The notes beneath the pieces were generated by a model that had not been told where the DNA came from, searched no databases, and saw only the letters and a program-made list of their open reading frames with translations. DNA of 64,000 bases from Kitasatospora griseola (GTDB taxonomy: Bacteria; Actinomycetota; Actinomycetes; Streptomycetales; Streptomycetaceae): positions 35,754-99,753 of the forward strand of contig NZ_BMRI01000016.1 of the NCBI RefSeq assembly GCF_014648555.1, read 5' to 3'. Below, in pieces: positions 7,853-16,112 of the stretch (the first letter of the stretch is position 1; every line of letters starts with the position of its first letter). A program made the translations under genes and the position numbers.

Positions 7853-9299
7853 GTGACCACTGTCGACTCGTACAACCCCGCCGACCCCGGCGACCTGGTC
7901 GTCTCCGCGCCCTCTGCGGGGGCCGCCGGAGTCGAGGAGGCGATCGCGCGGGCGCGAGTCGCGCAGCGGGAGTGGTGGGCGCTCGGCGCGGCGGGGCGCT
8001 CGGCGGCGCTCGGCCGGGCCGCGACGGCCGTGGAGGCGGCGGCCGAGGAACTGGTCGCGCTGACGGTGCGTGAGGTCGGCAAGCCGGTCGCGGAGGCGCG
8101 CGGCGAGGTGGCGCGGACGGTCGCGATCTGGCGCTACTACGCACAGGCGCCGTTCGCCGCGGCCGGCGAGCTGCACGAGCCGGCCGCCGGGCAGGGCCTG
8201 CTGCTGACCCGGCGTCGGCCGTACGGCGTCGCCGGGCTGGTGACGCCGTGGAACTTCCCGCTGGCGATCCCGACCTGGAAGGCCGCGCCCGCGCTGGCCG
8301 TCGGCAACACCGTGGTGCTCAAGCCCGCCCCCGAGGCGACGGCGTGCGCGCTGCGCCTCGCCGAGCTGGCCGGACTGCCGGACGGCGTTCTGACGGTGGT
8401 CCCCGGCGGCGGCGAGGAGGGTGCGGCGCTGGTCGCCGGCACCGACGTGGTGTCCTTCACCGGCTCGACCGCCGTCGGCCGGCAGGTGGTCGCGGCGGCC
8501 GCCGGGCGGGGCGTCCCCGTGCAGGCCGAGATGGGCGGCCTGAACGCCGCACTGGTGCTCCCCGACGCCGACATCGCGCAGGCGGCCGCGCACCTGGCCT
8601 CGGCGATCGCCGGCTACGCGGGCCAGAAGTGCACGGCGACCAGCCGGGTGATCGCGGTCGGCGACGCGTACGAGCCGCTCGCGGAGGCGCTGGCCAAGGC
8701 GCTCGCCCAGCTCGCCGCCGCCGACCCGGCGCTGGCGACCACCGCCTGCGGCCCGGTGATCAACGCCCAGGCGCTGACCCGCCTCACCGAGGCCGCTGGC
8801 GACCACCGCCTGCGGCCCGGTGATCAACGCCCAGGCGCTGACCCGCCTCACCGAGGCGATCGACAGCGCGCGGACGGCCGGCGCGACCGTGCTGACCGGC
8901 GGCGTCCGGACCGCGGACCGGGACGGCTGGTACCTGGAGCCGACGCTGCTGGAGGGCGTCCCGGCCGAACACCCGCTGGCGAGCGAGGAGTTCTTCGGCC
9001 CCGTGGCGGTGCTGCTGCCCGCCGCCGACCTGGACGAGGCGATCGCGCTGGCCAACGACACCCGCCACAGCCTCTCCACCTCCGTCCACTCGCGCAGCCT
9101 GGACGTCGCCCTGGCCGCCGCGGACCGGCTGGACGCGGGCATGATCCGCATCAACGCGCCCTCCAGCGGCGTGGACTACCACCTGCCGTTCGGCGGTGCG
9201 AAGGCCGCGTCGTACGGCTCCCGCGAGCAGGGCCAGGCGGTGCTGGACTTCTACACGGCCTCGCGGACCGTCAGCGTGCTGCCGACCGAGACGTACTGA
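7853..9299 (+). pseudogene. 2-Oxoglutarate-semialdehyde dehydrogenase, frameshifted by a 64-bp tandem duplication
   Basis: From GTG 7853 the frame encodes a typical aldehyde dehydrogenase: PWNFPLAIPTWKAAPAL, FTGSTAVGRQ, the Glu region EMGGLN and catalytic Cys in GQKCTATSR. At 8730 an exact 64-bp segment is repeated directly (8730-8793, 8794-8857). Because 64 is not a multiple of three, the frame shifts; the C-terminal part (EEFFGPVAVLLP to the stop at 9299) continues in another frame. Removing one copy restores one protein of normal length. The shifted frame stays open to 9757, so a long aberrant product is possible. The enzyme would complete hydroxyproline breakdown to 2-oxoglutarate. A true mutation, phase-variable switch or assembly artefact are all possible. 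Confidence 0.8.
8730..8857 (+). repeat. Exact 64-bp tandem duplication inside the aldehyde dehydrogenase gene
   Basis: 8730-8793 and 8794-8857 are identical over all 64 bases, directly adjacent, with no spacer. The unit encodes the segment TTACGPVINAQALTRLTEA of the enzyme. The duplication breaks the reading frame. Confidence 0.95.
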
Positions 9300-9757
9300 G
9301 GAACGGGGCCGGCGGCGGTGCGAGGCGCCTCCGGCGGTCGGGCGCGGGAGCGGGTGCCGTCGGCCGGGGCGGAGCCGGGCAGTCGGGGCGCGTGGTGCGG
9401 GTTCGGGGCGCTCGCGCGGCCGCCGACCCGGTCCGACCCGGTCCGACTCCGGGCGTCCGGTCCGTGTCGGGGCGTCGCGCGTTCCGCCGGCGGGCCGGTG
9501 CCGGGCACCGTCGTGTGTCGGCGGGCGCGGTCTCGTGGCGGAAGTTCGCGCCCGTGCGGGGTCGGCCGGTGTGCGGTCCTGCCGCGCCGGCCCGTTCTGC
9601 GTTCTGTTTCGTCGGCGGGTCTCGTCGTAGGTGCTCGGTCCACCGGCGGGTCCGTCCGATCCGTCGTCAGCCGCCGGGCTTCGGGCCGTGGTCGCCTCGG
9701 CCCGGCGGGCTGTCCTTCTCTCCCTCTGTCAGCGTGCGTTCCTTCGTGGAGTACTGA
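9300..9757 (+). other. 458-base stretch without a recognisable gene
   Basis: No frame here resembles a protein; open frames are long only because of GC content and are Arg/Gly/Pro-rich. The last bases hold GGAG six bases before ATG 9758, the ribosome site for the second epimerase. The length is unusual for a gap inside an otherwise tight locus and it may be decayed coding DNA or carry an independent promoter. I see no clear hairpin terminator. Confidence 0.5.
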
Positions 9758-10765
9758 ATGAACATCACCACTACCGACTACCACACAGCCGGTGAGCCGT
9801 TCCGGATCGTCACCGGAGGCCTGCCGCCGGTGCCCGGGGACAGCGTCGTCGAGCGACGGGCGATCGCGATCGGCGCGGGTGGGACGGCGACCTCGCCCCG
9901 GCGCAGTGCGTTGGACGACGTGCGGCGGTTGCTGACCCGGGAGCCGCGGGGCCACGCGGGGATGTACGGGGGGTTCGTCGTTCCCGCGGACGACGACGAG
10001 GCGGACTTCGGGGTGCTGTTCTGGCACAAGGACGGGTACTCGACGGCGTGCGGGCACGGGACGATGGCGCTCGGGGCGTGGGCGGTGGACACCGGCCGGG
10101 TCCCGGCGCCCGAGGACGGGACGGCGTTGGTGCGGATCGACGTGCCGTCCGGGCGGGTGAGCGCGACGGTGCACCGGCGTGGCGGTCGCACCACGGCCGT
10201 GACGTTCCGCAACGTGCCGACCCGGGTGCTCGCGAGGAAGGTCGAACTGGACACCTCCCGCGGGCCGTTGGCGGTCGATCTGGCGCACTCCGGCGCGGTC
10301 TACGCCTCGCTCCCGGCGTCCGCGCTCGGCCTGGCCGTCGCCCCCGAGCAGCTGCCCGAACTGACCGCCGCCGGGCGGGAGATCAGGGCCGCGCTGGAGG
10401 GACATCCGGCGCTGGCGGAGTACCGGGACGGCGTCTACGGCGTCATCCTGTACGACGAACTGCCCGACATGCCGTCGGGCCCCCACCAGCGGAACGTCAC
10501 GGTGTTCGCGGACGGCCAGATCGACCGTTCGCCCTGCGGGTCCGGCACCTCCGCCCGGCTGGCGCTGCTCGCCGACGAGGGCGCGCTCCGGCCGGAGCAG
10601 AGCCTGCGGCACGACTCGATCATCGGCACGGTGTTCACCGGCCGGGTCCGCGAACGGCGGCCGGACGGCGTGGTCACCGAAGTCACCGGCGCCGCGCACC
10701 GCACCGGCGAGCACCGGTTCGTGCTGGACAGCGACGACACCCTCGGCGCGGGGTTCCTGCTGTGA
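9758..10765 (+). CDS. Hydroxyproline/proline epimerase (proline racemase family), copy 2
   Basis: 335 aa from ATG 9758. Catalytic Cys residues are in STACGHGTMALG and SPCGSGTSARLAL, so it also has the epimerase-type Cys/Cys pair. It is clearly diverged from copy 1 at 6656 outside the motifs. The stop overlaps the next start (GTGA), coupling it to the mu-crystallin-family gene. It may act on another substrate such as 3-hydroxyproline or proline, or serve as a second 4-hydroxyproline epimerase; the sequence alone does not decide. Confidence 0.8.
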   Translation: MNITTTDYHTAGEPFRIVTGGLPPVPGDSVVERRAIAIGAGGTATSPRRSALDDVRRLLTREPRGHAGMYGGFVVPADDDEADFGVLFWHKDGYSTACGHGTMALGAWAVDTGRVPAPEDGTALVRIDVPSGRVSATVHRRGGRTTAVTFRNVPTRVLARKVELDTSRGPLAVDLAHSGAVYASLPASALGLAVAPEQLPELTAAGREIRAALEGHPALAEYRDGVYGVILYDELPDMPSGPHQRNVTVFADGQIDRSPCGSGTSARLALLADEGALRPEQSLRHDSIIGTVFTGRVRERRPDGVVTEVTGAAHRTGEHRFVLDSDDTLGAGFLL

Positions 10766-11691
10766 TCGAGAGCCTGGAGTTGACGCTCGGCCACCCGGCG
10801 GCCGTCGAGGCGCTGGAGCGCACCCTGCTGGACGGGCTGGACGTGGAGCGCTGCCCGCAGCGGTCCGCGGTGCCCGTTCCGGCGGGGGAGTTGCTGTTGA
10901 TGCCCGCCGCCACGGGTGCGTTCGCGGGTGTGAAGATCGCGGGCGTGGCGCCCGCCAACCCGGCGGCCGGGCTGCCCCGGATCACCGGCAGCTACCTGCT
11001 GCTGGACGGGCCGACCCTGCAGCCGCTGGCCCTGCTGGACGGGGCGGCGCTCACCGCGCTGCGCACGCCGGCCGTCACGGCGCTCGCGCTGCGCGCGCTC
11101 GCGGGGCCGGACGCGGCGCACCTGGTGGTGTTCGGCGCGGGCCCGCAGGCGTTCGGGCACGTGGCGGCGCTGCGTGCGGTGCTGCCGCTGGAGCGGGTGA
11201 CGGTGGTGGCCCGCCGGCCCGGCCCGGCGACCGAACTCGTCCGGTACGCGCAGGGGTTGGGCCTGGCCGCGGCGGTCGGTGGCGCGGACGCGGTGGCGAA
11301 GGCGGACCTGGTGGTCTGCTGCACCACGGCGCGCACCCCGCTGTTCGACGGGCGGCTGGTGCCGGACGGCGCGGTGGTCGCGGCGGTCGGCTCGCACGAG
11401 CCGGACGCCCGCGAGGTGGACGAACAACTGGTGGGCCGCGCCGACCTGTTCGTGGAGGCGCGGGCGGTGGCCCGGCGGGAGGCCGGAGACCTGCTGATGG
11501 CGGGGGCGGCGGAGGAAAGCCTGGTCAATCTGTCGGAACTGGTGACCGGCAGGGCCGTTGTCCGCCATGATCGGCCGAGGTTCTTCAAAAGCGTCGGCAT
11601 GGCCTGGCAGGATCTGGCGGTGGCGGCGGCGCAGTACTCCGAGAGCCGGTCGAGCGGAAGCGGATCAAGTCATTCACTCTCCGCAACGTGA
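10762..11691 (+). CDS. Ornithine cyclodeaminase/mu-crystallin family protein, probable pyrroline-2-carboxylate reductase
   Basis: 309 aa from GTG 10762. The NAD(P)-binding loop VFGAGPQAFGHVAAL is near residue 115, and AVGSHEPDAREVDEQL near residue 210 is the family signature. Members include ornithine cyclodeaminase, alanine dehydrogenase and delta-1-pyrroline-2-carboxylate reductase. In hydroxyproline loci the reductase converts pyrroline-2-carboxylate, made from trans-3-hydroxyproline or D-proline, to L-proline. The context therefore favours the reductase. It is coupled to the second epimerase and ends 64 bases before the regulator gene. Confidence 0.75.
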   Translation: MIESLELTLGHPAAVEALERTLLDGLDVERCPQRSAVPVPAGELLLMPAATGAFAGVKIAGVAPANPAAGLPRITGSYLLLDGPTLQPLALLDGAALTALRTPAVTALALRALAGPDAAHLVVFGAGPQAFGHVAALRAVLPLERVTVVARRPGPATELVRYAQGLGLAAAVGGADAVAKADLVVCCTTARTPLFDGRLVPDGAVVAAVGSHEPDAREVDEQLVGRADLFVEARAVARREAGDLLMAGAAEESLVNLSELVTGRAVVRHDRPRFFKSVGMAWQDLAVAAAQYSESRSSGSGSSHSLSAT

Positions 11692-11703
11692 CATTGTACA
11701 ATG
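11684..11703 (+). promoter_or_regulatory. Autoregulatory operator and -10 before the GntR gene
   Basis: CAACGTGACATTG (11684-11696) is a near-palindrome with the GTGACAT core, and it overlaps a perfect 12-bp palindrome CATTGTACAATG (11692-11703). TACAAT at 11697-11702 is a good -10 element. The operator starts inside the last codons of the upstream gene. This fits autoregulation by the FCD-type GntR protein encoded at 11756. Confidence 0.6.
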
Positions 11704-11755
11704 GGGCTCTGCTGAAACCCCGCTGGGGTTCTGCTGAACCCCCGGAGGAACCGCC

Positions 11756-12442
11756 ATGTCCGACCTGAAGCCCCGCAACCTCATCTCCGTCCAGGAGAGG
11801 CTGCGCGACCAGGTCGCCCACGCCCTGCGCGCCGCCCTGATCTCCGGTGAGCTGCGCCCCGGCGTGGTCTACTCGGCGCCGGCGCTGGCCGCCGACTTCG
11901 GGGTCTCCGCCACCCCCGTCCGGGAGGCGATGCTCGACCTGGCCCGCGAGGGCCTGGTCGAGGCCGTCCGCAACAAGGGCTTCCGGGTCACCGAGCTCAG
12001 CGACCGCGACCTCGACGAGTTCACCGAGATCCGCGCGCTGATCGAGGTCCCGACCGTCGGCCGGGTCGCCCGCACCGCCGCCGCCGAACAGCTGGAGGCG
12101 CTGCGCCCGCAGGCCGAGGCGATCGTCGCGGCCGCCCGCAAGCACGACCTGATCGGCTACCTGGAGGCCGACCGCCAGTTCCACCTCGACCTGCTCGCCC
12201 TCGCGGGCAACGCCCGCCTGGTGGAGACCGTCGGCGACCTGCGCAAGCGCTCCCGCCTGTACGGCCTCAACCGGCTCGACCAGCGCGGCGAGCTGGTCTC
12301 CTCCGCCGAGGAGCACCTCGAACTGCTGGACGTGCTGCTCACCGGCGACGCCAAGGCCGCCGAGGAGTGCATGACCCGCCACCTCGGCCACATCCGCCAC
12401 CTGTGGGCGGCCGACGAGGAGGCCCGCGCGGCCGGGCGCTGA
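11756..12442 (+). CDS. GntR-family (FCD domain) regulator, probable hydroxyproline regulator
   Basis: 228 aa with ATG after GGAGGAACC. Residues about 12-78 form the GntR winged helix (VAHALRAALISGELRPG; FGVSATPVREAMLDLAREGL), and the C-terminal helical region with ligand residues around EADRQFHLDLLALAGNARL is an FCD effector domain. It closes the hydroxyproline locus on the same strand. The related operators at 2614, 5630, 11684, 45322 and 47484 are its likely targets; the effector is presumably hydroxyproline or a pathway intermediate. These links are inferred. Confidence 0.85.
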   Translation: MSDLKPRNLISVQERLRDQVAHALRAALISGELRPGVVYSAPALAADFGVSATPVREAMLDLAREGLVEAVRNKGFRVTELSDRDLDEFTEIRALIEVPTVGRVARTAAAEQLEALRPQAEAIVAAARKHDLIGYLEADRQFHLDLLALAGNARLVETVGDLRKRSRLYGLNRLDQRGELVSSAEEHLELLDVLLTGDAKAAEECMTRHLGHIRHLWAADEEARAAGR

Positions 12443-12443
12443 G

Positions 12444-12469
12444 CGTTCGGCCGCGTTCAGGGCCGAGCG
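12444..12469. terminator. Possible bidirectional terminator between convergent genes
   Basis: CGTTCGGCC (12444-12452) pairs with GGCCGAGCG (12461-12469) with one G-U pair and an 8-base loop, just after the GntR stop and just before the stop of the minus-strand gene at 12474. Confidence 0.4.
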
Positions 12470-12473
12470 TCCG

Positions 12474-13091
12474 TCAGGCGGTGCGCGGTGTGCGGCTGCG
12501 GGACGAGTGGCCGAGCTCCGGGCCCAGCCCGAAGTAGTGCCGGAAGTTGTACACCAGCGGGCTCCACGCGGCCGGCTCCACGTAGTCGGTGCCGGGCACG
12601 GTGATCGATTCGGCCGCGTGCACCCGCAGCACCTGCACCTCGGCCACCAGGAACTCGCCGGTCGCGTCCGCCCGCAGGTCGGCCACCCGGGCCTCCAGCT
12701 GGAGCGGGCACTCGACGACCCGGGGCGGCGCGACCAGCTCCGCGGGCTGCGCCGTCAGCCCCGCGTGCCCGAACTTGTCGCGGACGAAGTGCGCCGCGCC
12801 CGCCCGCCCGGTGGCGCCGCCGAGCAGCTCCACCTGCCGCCACAGCCCCGGGCCCGGCACGTTGACCACCAGCTCGGGGCGGGCGGCCAGGTTGCGGGAG
12901 GTCTGGCCGTCCGGGCCGAGGCCCAGCACCACCGTGCGGTCCAGCGCCCACGCGGAGGAGATCGGCGCCAGGTTGACCGCGCCGTCGGCGTCGACCGTGC
13001 TCAGCAGCACCACCGGGGTGCCGAAATACAGGATGTGCGGCTCCACCACGCGGTGCGTCGGGCCGGCGTCGGGCAGGGAGATCTCGTTCAT
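12474..13091 (-). CDS. Flavin reductase-like FMN-binding split-barrel protein
   Basis: 205 aa. The N-terminal part (TPVVLLSTVDADGAVNLAPI) and the segment ARPELVVNVPGPG match the flavin-reductase-like fold that binds FMN. Such proteins reduce free flavin or act as flavoredoxins. It is divergent from an ArsR-like regulator gene 65 bases away, which probably controls it. The substrate is unknown. Confidence 0.72.
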   Translation of the reverse strand: MNEISLPDAGPTHRVVEPHILYFGTPVVLLSTVDADGAVNLAPISSAWALDRTVVLGLGPDGQTSRNLAARPELVVNVPGPGLWRQVELLGGATGRAGAAHFVRDKFGHAGLTAQPAELVAPPRVVECPLQLEARVADLRADATGEFLVAEVQVLRVHAAESITVPGTDYVEPAAWSPLVYNFRHYFGLGPELGHSSRSRTPRTA

Positions 13092-13156
13092 GCCGCCGAC
13101 CGTAGGCCGGGCACGCTTCGGCGCCCGCCGAAGCGTCCGCGCGGCACCATGGACGG

Positions 13157-13867
13157 GTGGACACCCCGCTCAGCGCCCGCCGGCTCGCCGACACGGCGGC
13201 CCTGCTCGCCGACCCGACCAGGGCCGCGATCTGCCTCGCCCTGCTGGACGGCCGGGCCTGGACGGCCGGCGAGCTCGCCCGGCACGCGGCGGTCGCCGCC
13301 CCCACCGCCACCGGCCACCTCAACCGGCTGGTCGCCGCCGGGCTGCTCGCCGAGGAACGCCAGGGCCGGCACCGCTACCTGCGGCTCGCCGGGCCGACGG
13401 CCGCCGAACTCGTCGAAGTGCTCGCCCAGTTCACCGGCGGCCCGCCGCCCGTCGCGACCTCGCTGCGGGCCGCCCGACAGAGCGGTGAACTCGCCCGCGC
13501 CCGCACCTGCTACGACCACCTGGCCGGGGCGCTCGGCGTCACCGTCACCGGGGCGATGACCGCCCGCGGCCTGCTGGACGACCGGCACGGCCTCGCCCTC
13601 ACCCCCGCCGGCGCCGACTGGCTGACGGCAACCGGCATCACCGTCGCCCCCGCCCGCCGCGCCGCCGTCCGCGCCTGCCTGGACTTCACCGAACGCCGCC
13701 CCCACCTGGCCGGCGCCGTCGGCGCCGCCCTGTGCGCCCACGCCCTGACCGCCGGCTGGCTGGAACGCCGCCCCGACACCCGGGCCGTCCGGGTGACGGT
13801 GACGGGCGAGCGGGCCCTGCACGACCTGCTGGGCGTGCGCTGGGCGGACGTCCGGCCGGCGCAGTGA
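13157..13867 (+). CDS. ArsR-type winged-helix regulator with C-terminal extension
   Basis: 236 aa from GTG 13157. An ArsR HTH lies at about residues 8-75 (LLADPTRAAICLALLDGRAWTAGELA split across the helix; NRLVAAGLLAEERQGRHRYL is the wing). The C-terminal 150 residues contain one YDHLAGALGVTVT segment and no obvious metal-binding Cys set, as in effector-binding ArsR relatives. Divergence from the flavin reductase gene suggests local control. Confidence 0.75.
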   Translation: MDTPLSARRLADTAALLADPTRAAICLALLDGRAWTAGELARHAAVAAPTATGHLNRLVAAGLLAEERQGRHRYLRLAGPTAAELVEVLAQFTGGPPPVATSLRAARQSGELARARTCYDHLAGALGVTVTGAMTARGLLDDRHGLALTPAGADWLTATGITVAPARRAAVRACLDFTERRPHLAGAVGAALCAHALTAGWLERRPDTRAVRVTVTGERALHDLLGVRWADVRPAQ

Positions 13868-14145
13868 CCCGGCGGTCGGCGGTGCGGTCGGACGGCCTTC
13901 CGCCGGCGGGTGGTCACGGCCTGCGCGGTACGGGGCGGCGGCAGTGCGGATCGCGTCGTCGGTCGGCGCGGTCGGGCAGCTCGCGGCGAAGGGCGACCGT
14001 CGCCGGCCCCGAGTGCGGCCACGGCGGCACCGCAGTGCCGTCGACGGCCTGCGCGCCCGTCTCCGCTCCGCCCGGCCGCACCCGCGACATCGGCACCCGC
14101 GGCAGCCGGCGGTGATCGGGCGACCGTCGCCGGGCGCCGCGCTGC
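13868..14145. other. 278-base gap with a duplicated 13-bp palindrome
   Basis: No gene is visible. The odd palindrome GGCGACCGTCGCC occurs twice, at 13992-14004 and 14119-14131, 127 bases apart. The gap lies between the 3' ends of convergent genes, so the palindromes may act in termination or be protein sites. Confidence 0.5.
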
Positions 14146-14844
14146 CTAGCGGGCCGTCAGGCGGCCGTCCTGCATTTCCAGCACCCGGTCGGTGCGGCTC
14201 AGCAGGTCGCGGTCGTGGGTGACCATGACCGTCGCCGTGTCGTGGGTGCGGGTGATCTCAGCCAGCAGGTCGACCACCTGCGCGCCGCGTTCGTGGTCGA
14301 GGGCCGAGGTCGGCTCGTCGACCAGCAGGACGGACGGGTTGCCGAACAGGGCGCGGGCGATGTTGACCCGCTGGCGCTCGCCGCCGGACAGCTGGTGGGG
14401 GCGGCGCTGCTGCTTCGGGCCGGCCAGGCCCACCGACTCCAGCAGGTCCTCGGCGCGCTGCCGGGCGGCGGCCGGGCGGCGGCCGCGCACCGACTCCAGC
14501 ACCAACAGCTGCTCCACCGCGGTCAGCGAGGCCAGCAGGTTCGACTGCTGGAAGACGATGCCCAGGCGCTCGCGGCGCAGCGACGTCCGCTCCCGGTCGC
14601 CGAGCGCGCCCGCGTCCACGCCGTCGATCAGCACCTGCCCCGAATCGGGGCGCTGGAGCGTCGCGGCGACCGCCAGCAGGCTGGACTTGCCGCAGCCCGA
14701 CGGGCCGACGATGGCGGCGAACTCGCCGGGGGCGACGGAGAGTTCGATGTTGTCCAGGGCCGTCAGCCGGCTCTCGCCGTCCGGGTAGGTGAGGGTGACG
14801 CCACTCAGTGCGAGGCCGGTGCGGACGGCGGTGGTGGTGGTCAT
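14146..14844 (-). CDS. ABC transporter ATP-binding protein (MacB/LolD type)
   Basis: 232 aa. Walker A GPSGCGKSS (near residue 42), signature LSGGERQRV, Walker B VLLVDEPTSALD and the H-loop MVTHD are intact. The short single-domain form paired with an FtsX-type permease 32 bases upstream is typical of MacB/LolD or peptide-resistance exporters. ATG 14844 is chosen; longer upstream frames run into the permease gene. The pair is divergent from a two-component system that probably regulates it. Confidence 0.88.
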   Translation of the reverse strand: MTTTTAVRTGLALSGVTLTYPDGESRLTALDNIELSVAPGEFAAIVGPSGCGKSSLLAVAATLQRPDSGQVLIDGVDAGALGDRERTSLRRERLGIVFQQSNLLASLTAVEQLLVLESVRGRRPAAARQRAEDLLESVGLAGPKQQRRPHQLSGGERQRVNIARALFGNPSVLLVDEPTSALDHERGAQVVDLLAEITRTHDTATVMVTHDRDLLSRTDRVLEMQDGRLTAR

Positions 14845-14876
14845 GGCGGGGTCCTTCGGGAAGAGAGGTACGACGG

Positions 14877-15932
14877 TCATCGGTTGGCGCCCAGCGCGGC
14901 GAGCGGGTCCACGGAGGTGATCCGGCGCACTGCGAGGGCCGCGCCCAGCAGGCCGAGCAGCACCATCGCGCCGACCGGCACCGCCACCGTGAGCACACCC
15001 ACGTCGAACGGCACCGCCGCCGAGGCGAACGCCCCGCCGATCGCGCCGATCGCCCCGCCGAGCAGCGAGCCCGCCACCAGAACGGCCGCGGCCTGCGCGA
15101 GCGCGTCGCGCACCAGGTAGCCGCTGGACGCGCCGACGGCCTTGAGCACCGCGATGTCGGGGCGGCGCTGCACCGTCCACACCGTGAAGAACGCGCCGAT
15201 CACCAGGGCGCTGACGGCGAACAGGAAACCCTGGATCATCAGCAGACTGCCCCGCTCCGCCGAGTACCCGTTGATGCCCGAGAGCGCGTCGCTCCGGGAG
15301 ACCGCCTTCAGGTCGGTGGGCAGGTTCTTCGGGGAGCCGTGCACCGCGACCGCGGTCGGCTGCTTCTGGCCGGAGACCTGCTGCCACGTCGTCGTGGTCG
15401 TCCAGACGCTCGGTGCGTGCGAGAGCGAGCGCTCGGCGGTGATCGCGCTGACCGTCAACTTCTGCGCGCCGAGGGTGACTTGGCTGCCGGGGGAGAGATG
15501 GTACTCGGCGGCGGTGTCGGTGCCGACGGCGACCTCGCCGTCCTTGGGCGCCGCACCGGCCGACAGCGGCGGAAGCAGCGCCGCGTCGGTGCCCAGCACG
15601 CTCACCGAGGCCGCGCCGTCGGGGGCCGTCAACCGCGTCATCGCCACGCCCAGCGGGTGCGCGTCCCGGGTGCCCGGGGCCGCGGCGACCTGCGCCTGCT
15701 GCTCGGCCGTCACCGTGCTGGAGGCGAACGACACCTCCGGCGCCGCGCCCGCGGGCGCGCCGAACACCACGCCGTCCACCGGGAGTTCGGCGATCGTCGA
15801 GGACGCCGCCGAGGACAGGCCGCCGGTCAGGCCGTAGAGGAACACCACCAGGGTCGTGATCAGAGTGACCACCGCGCCCATCAGGGCGAACCGCCCCTTG
15901 GCGAAACGGATGTCACGCAATGCGACGAACAC
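14877..15932 (-). CDS. FtsX-like ABC transporter permease
   Basis: 351 aa. One N-terminal membrane helix (residues 14-35), a large extracytoplasmic MacB-PCD-like domain of about 190 residues, then three C-terminal helices with the FtsX signature (VQRRPDIAVLKAVGASSGYL). The ATPase gene follows immediately. It may export or sense an envelope-active compound; the substrate cannot be read from sequence. 180 bases separate it from the divergent histidine kinase gene. Confidence 0.87.
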   Translation of the reverse strand: MFVALRDIRFAKGRFALMGAVVTLITTLVVFLYGLTGGLSSAASSTIAELPVDGVVFGAPAGAAPEVSFASSTVTAEQQAQVAAAPGTRDAHPLGVAMTRLTAPDGAASVSVLGTDAALLPPLSAGAAPKDGEVAVGTDTAAEYHLSPGSQVTLGAQKLTVSAITAERSLSHAPSVWTTTTTWQQVSGQKQPTAVAVHGSPKNLPTDLKAVSRSDALSGINGYSAERGSLLMIQGFLFAVSALVIGAFFTVWTVQRRPDIAVLKAVGASSGYLVRDALAQAAAVLVAGSLLGGAIGAIGGAFASAAVPFDVGVLTVAVPVGAMVLLGLLGAALAVRRITSVDPLAALGANR

Positions 15933-16112
15933 GGGAAACCTTCCGAAGGACAGCTGGACGAGAAGACCACTCCACCTTCGCGTTTTCGGCCCGTCCTGCC
16001 ATCAGGGAGAAGGCGGACTGTGCACCGTCCGTGCGGTGCAGCCGAAAATCCATCGAACGGTTGATGCCGCGTCGCGCCGACCGGTCGCCGACGCCCCGTA
16101 CCCTCGGACAGC

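Noticed and set aside
7709-9757. A single long fusion-like protein read through the aldehyde dehydrogenase region
   Set aside because: The frame after 8793 has no similarity to the enzyme and stays open only because of high GC; the true C-terminus is in another frame after the duplication.
9318-9761. Gene in the 458-base gap before the second epimerase
   Set aside because: The frame is Arg/Gly/Ser-rich with no family features and no convincing start site.
9758-10765. trans-3-Hydroxyproline dehydratase for the second racemase-family gene
   Set aside because: Both catalytic Cys residues are present, whereas the dehydratases have one replaced.
15905-15920. GTGACAT core at the start of the ABC permease gene
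   Set aside because: It lies inside coding sequence, lacks the AT-rich symmetric flanks, and about two chance hits are expected in 64 kb at this base composition.
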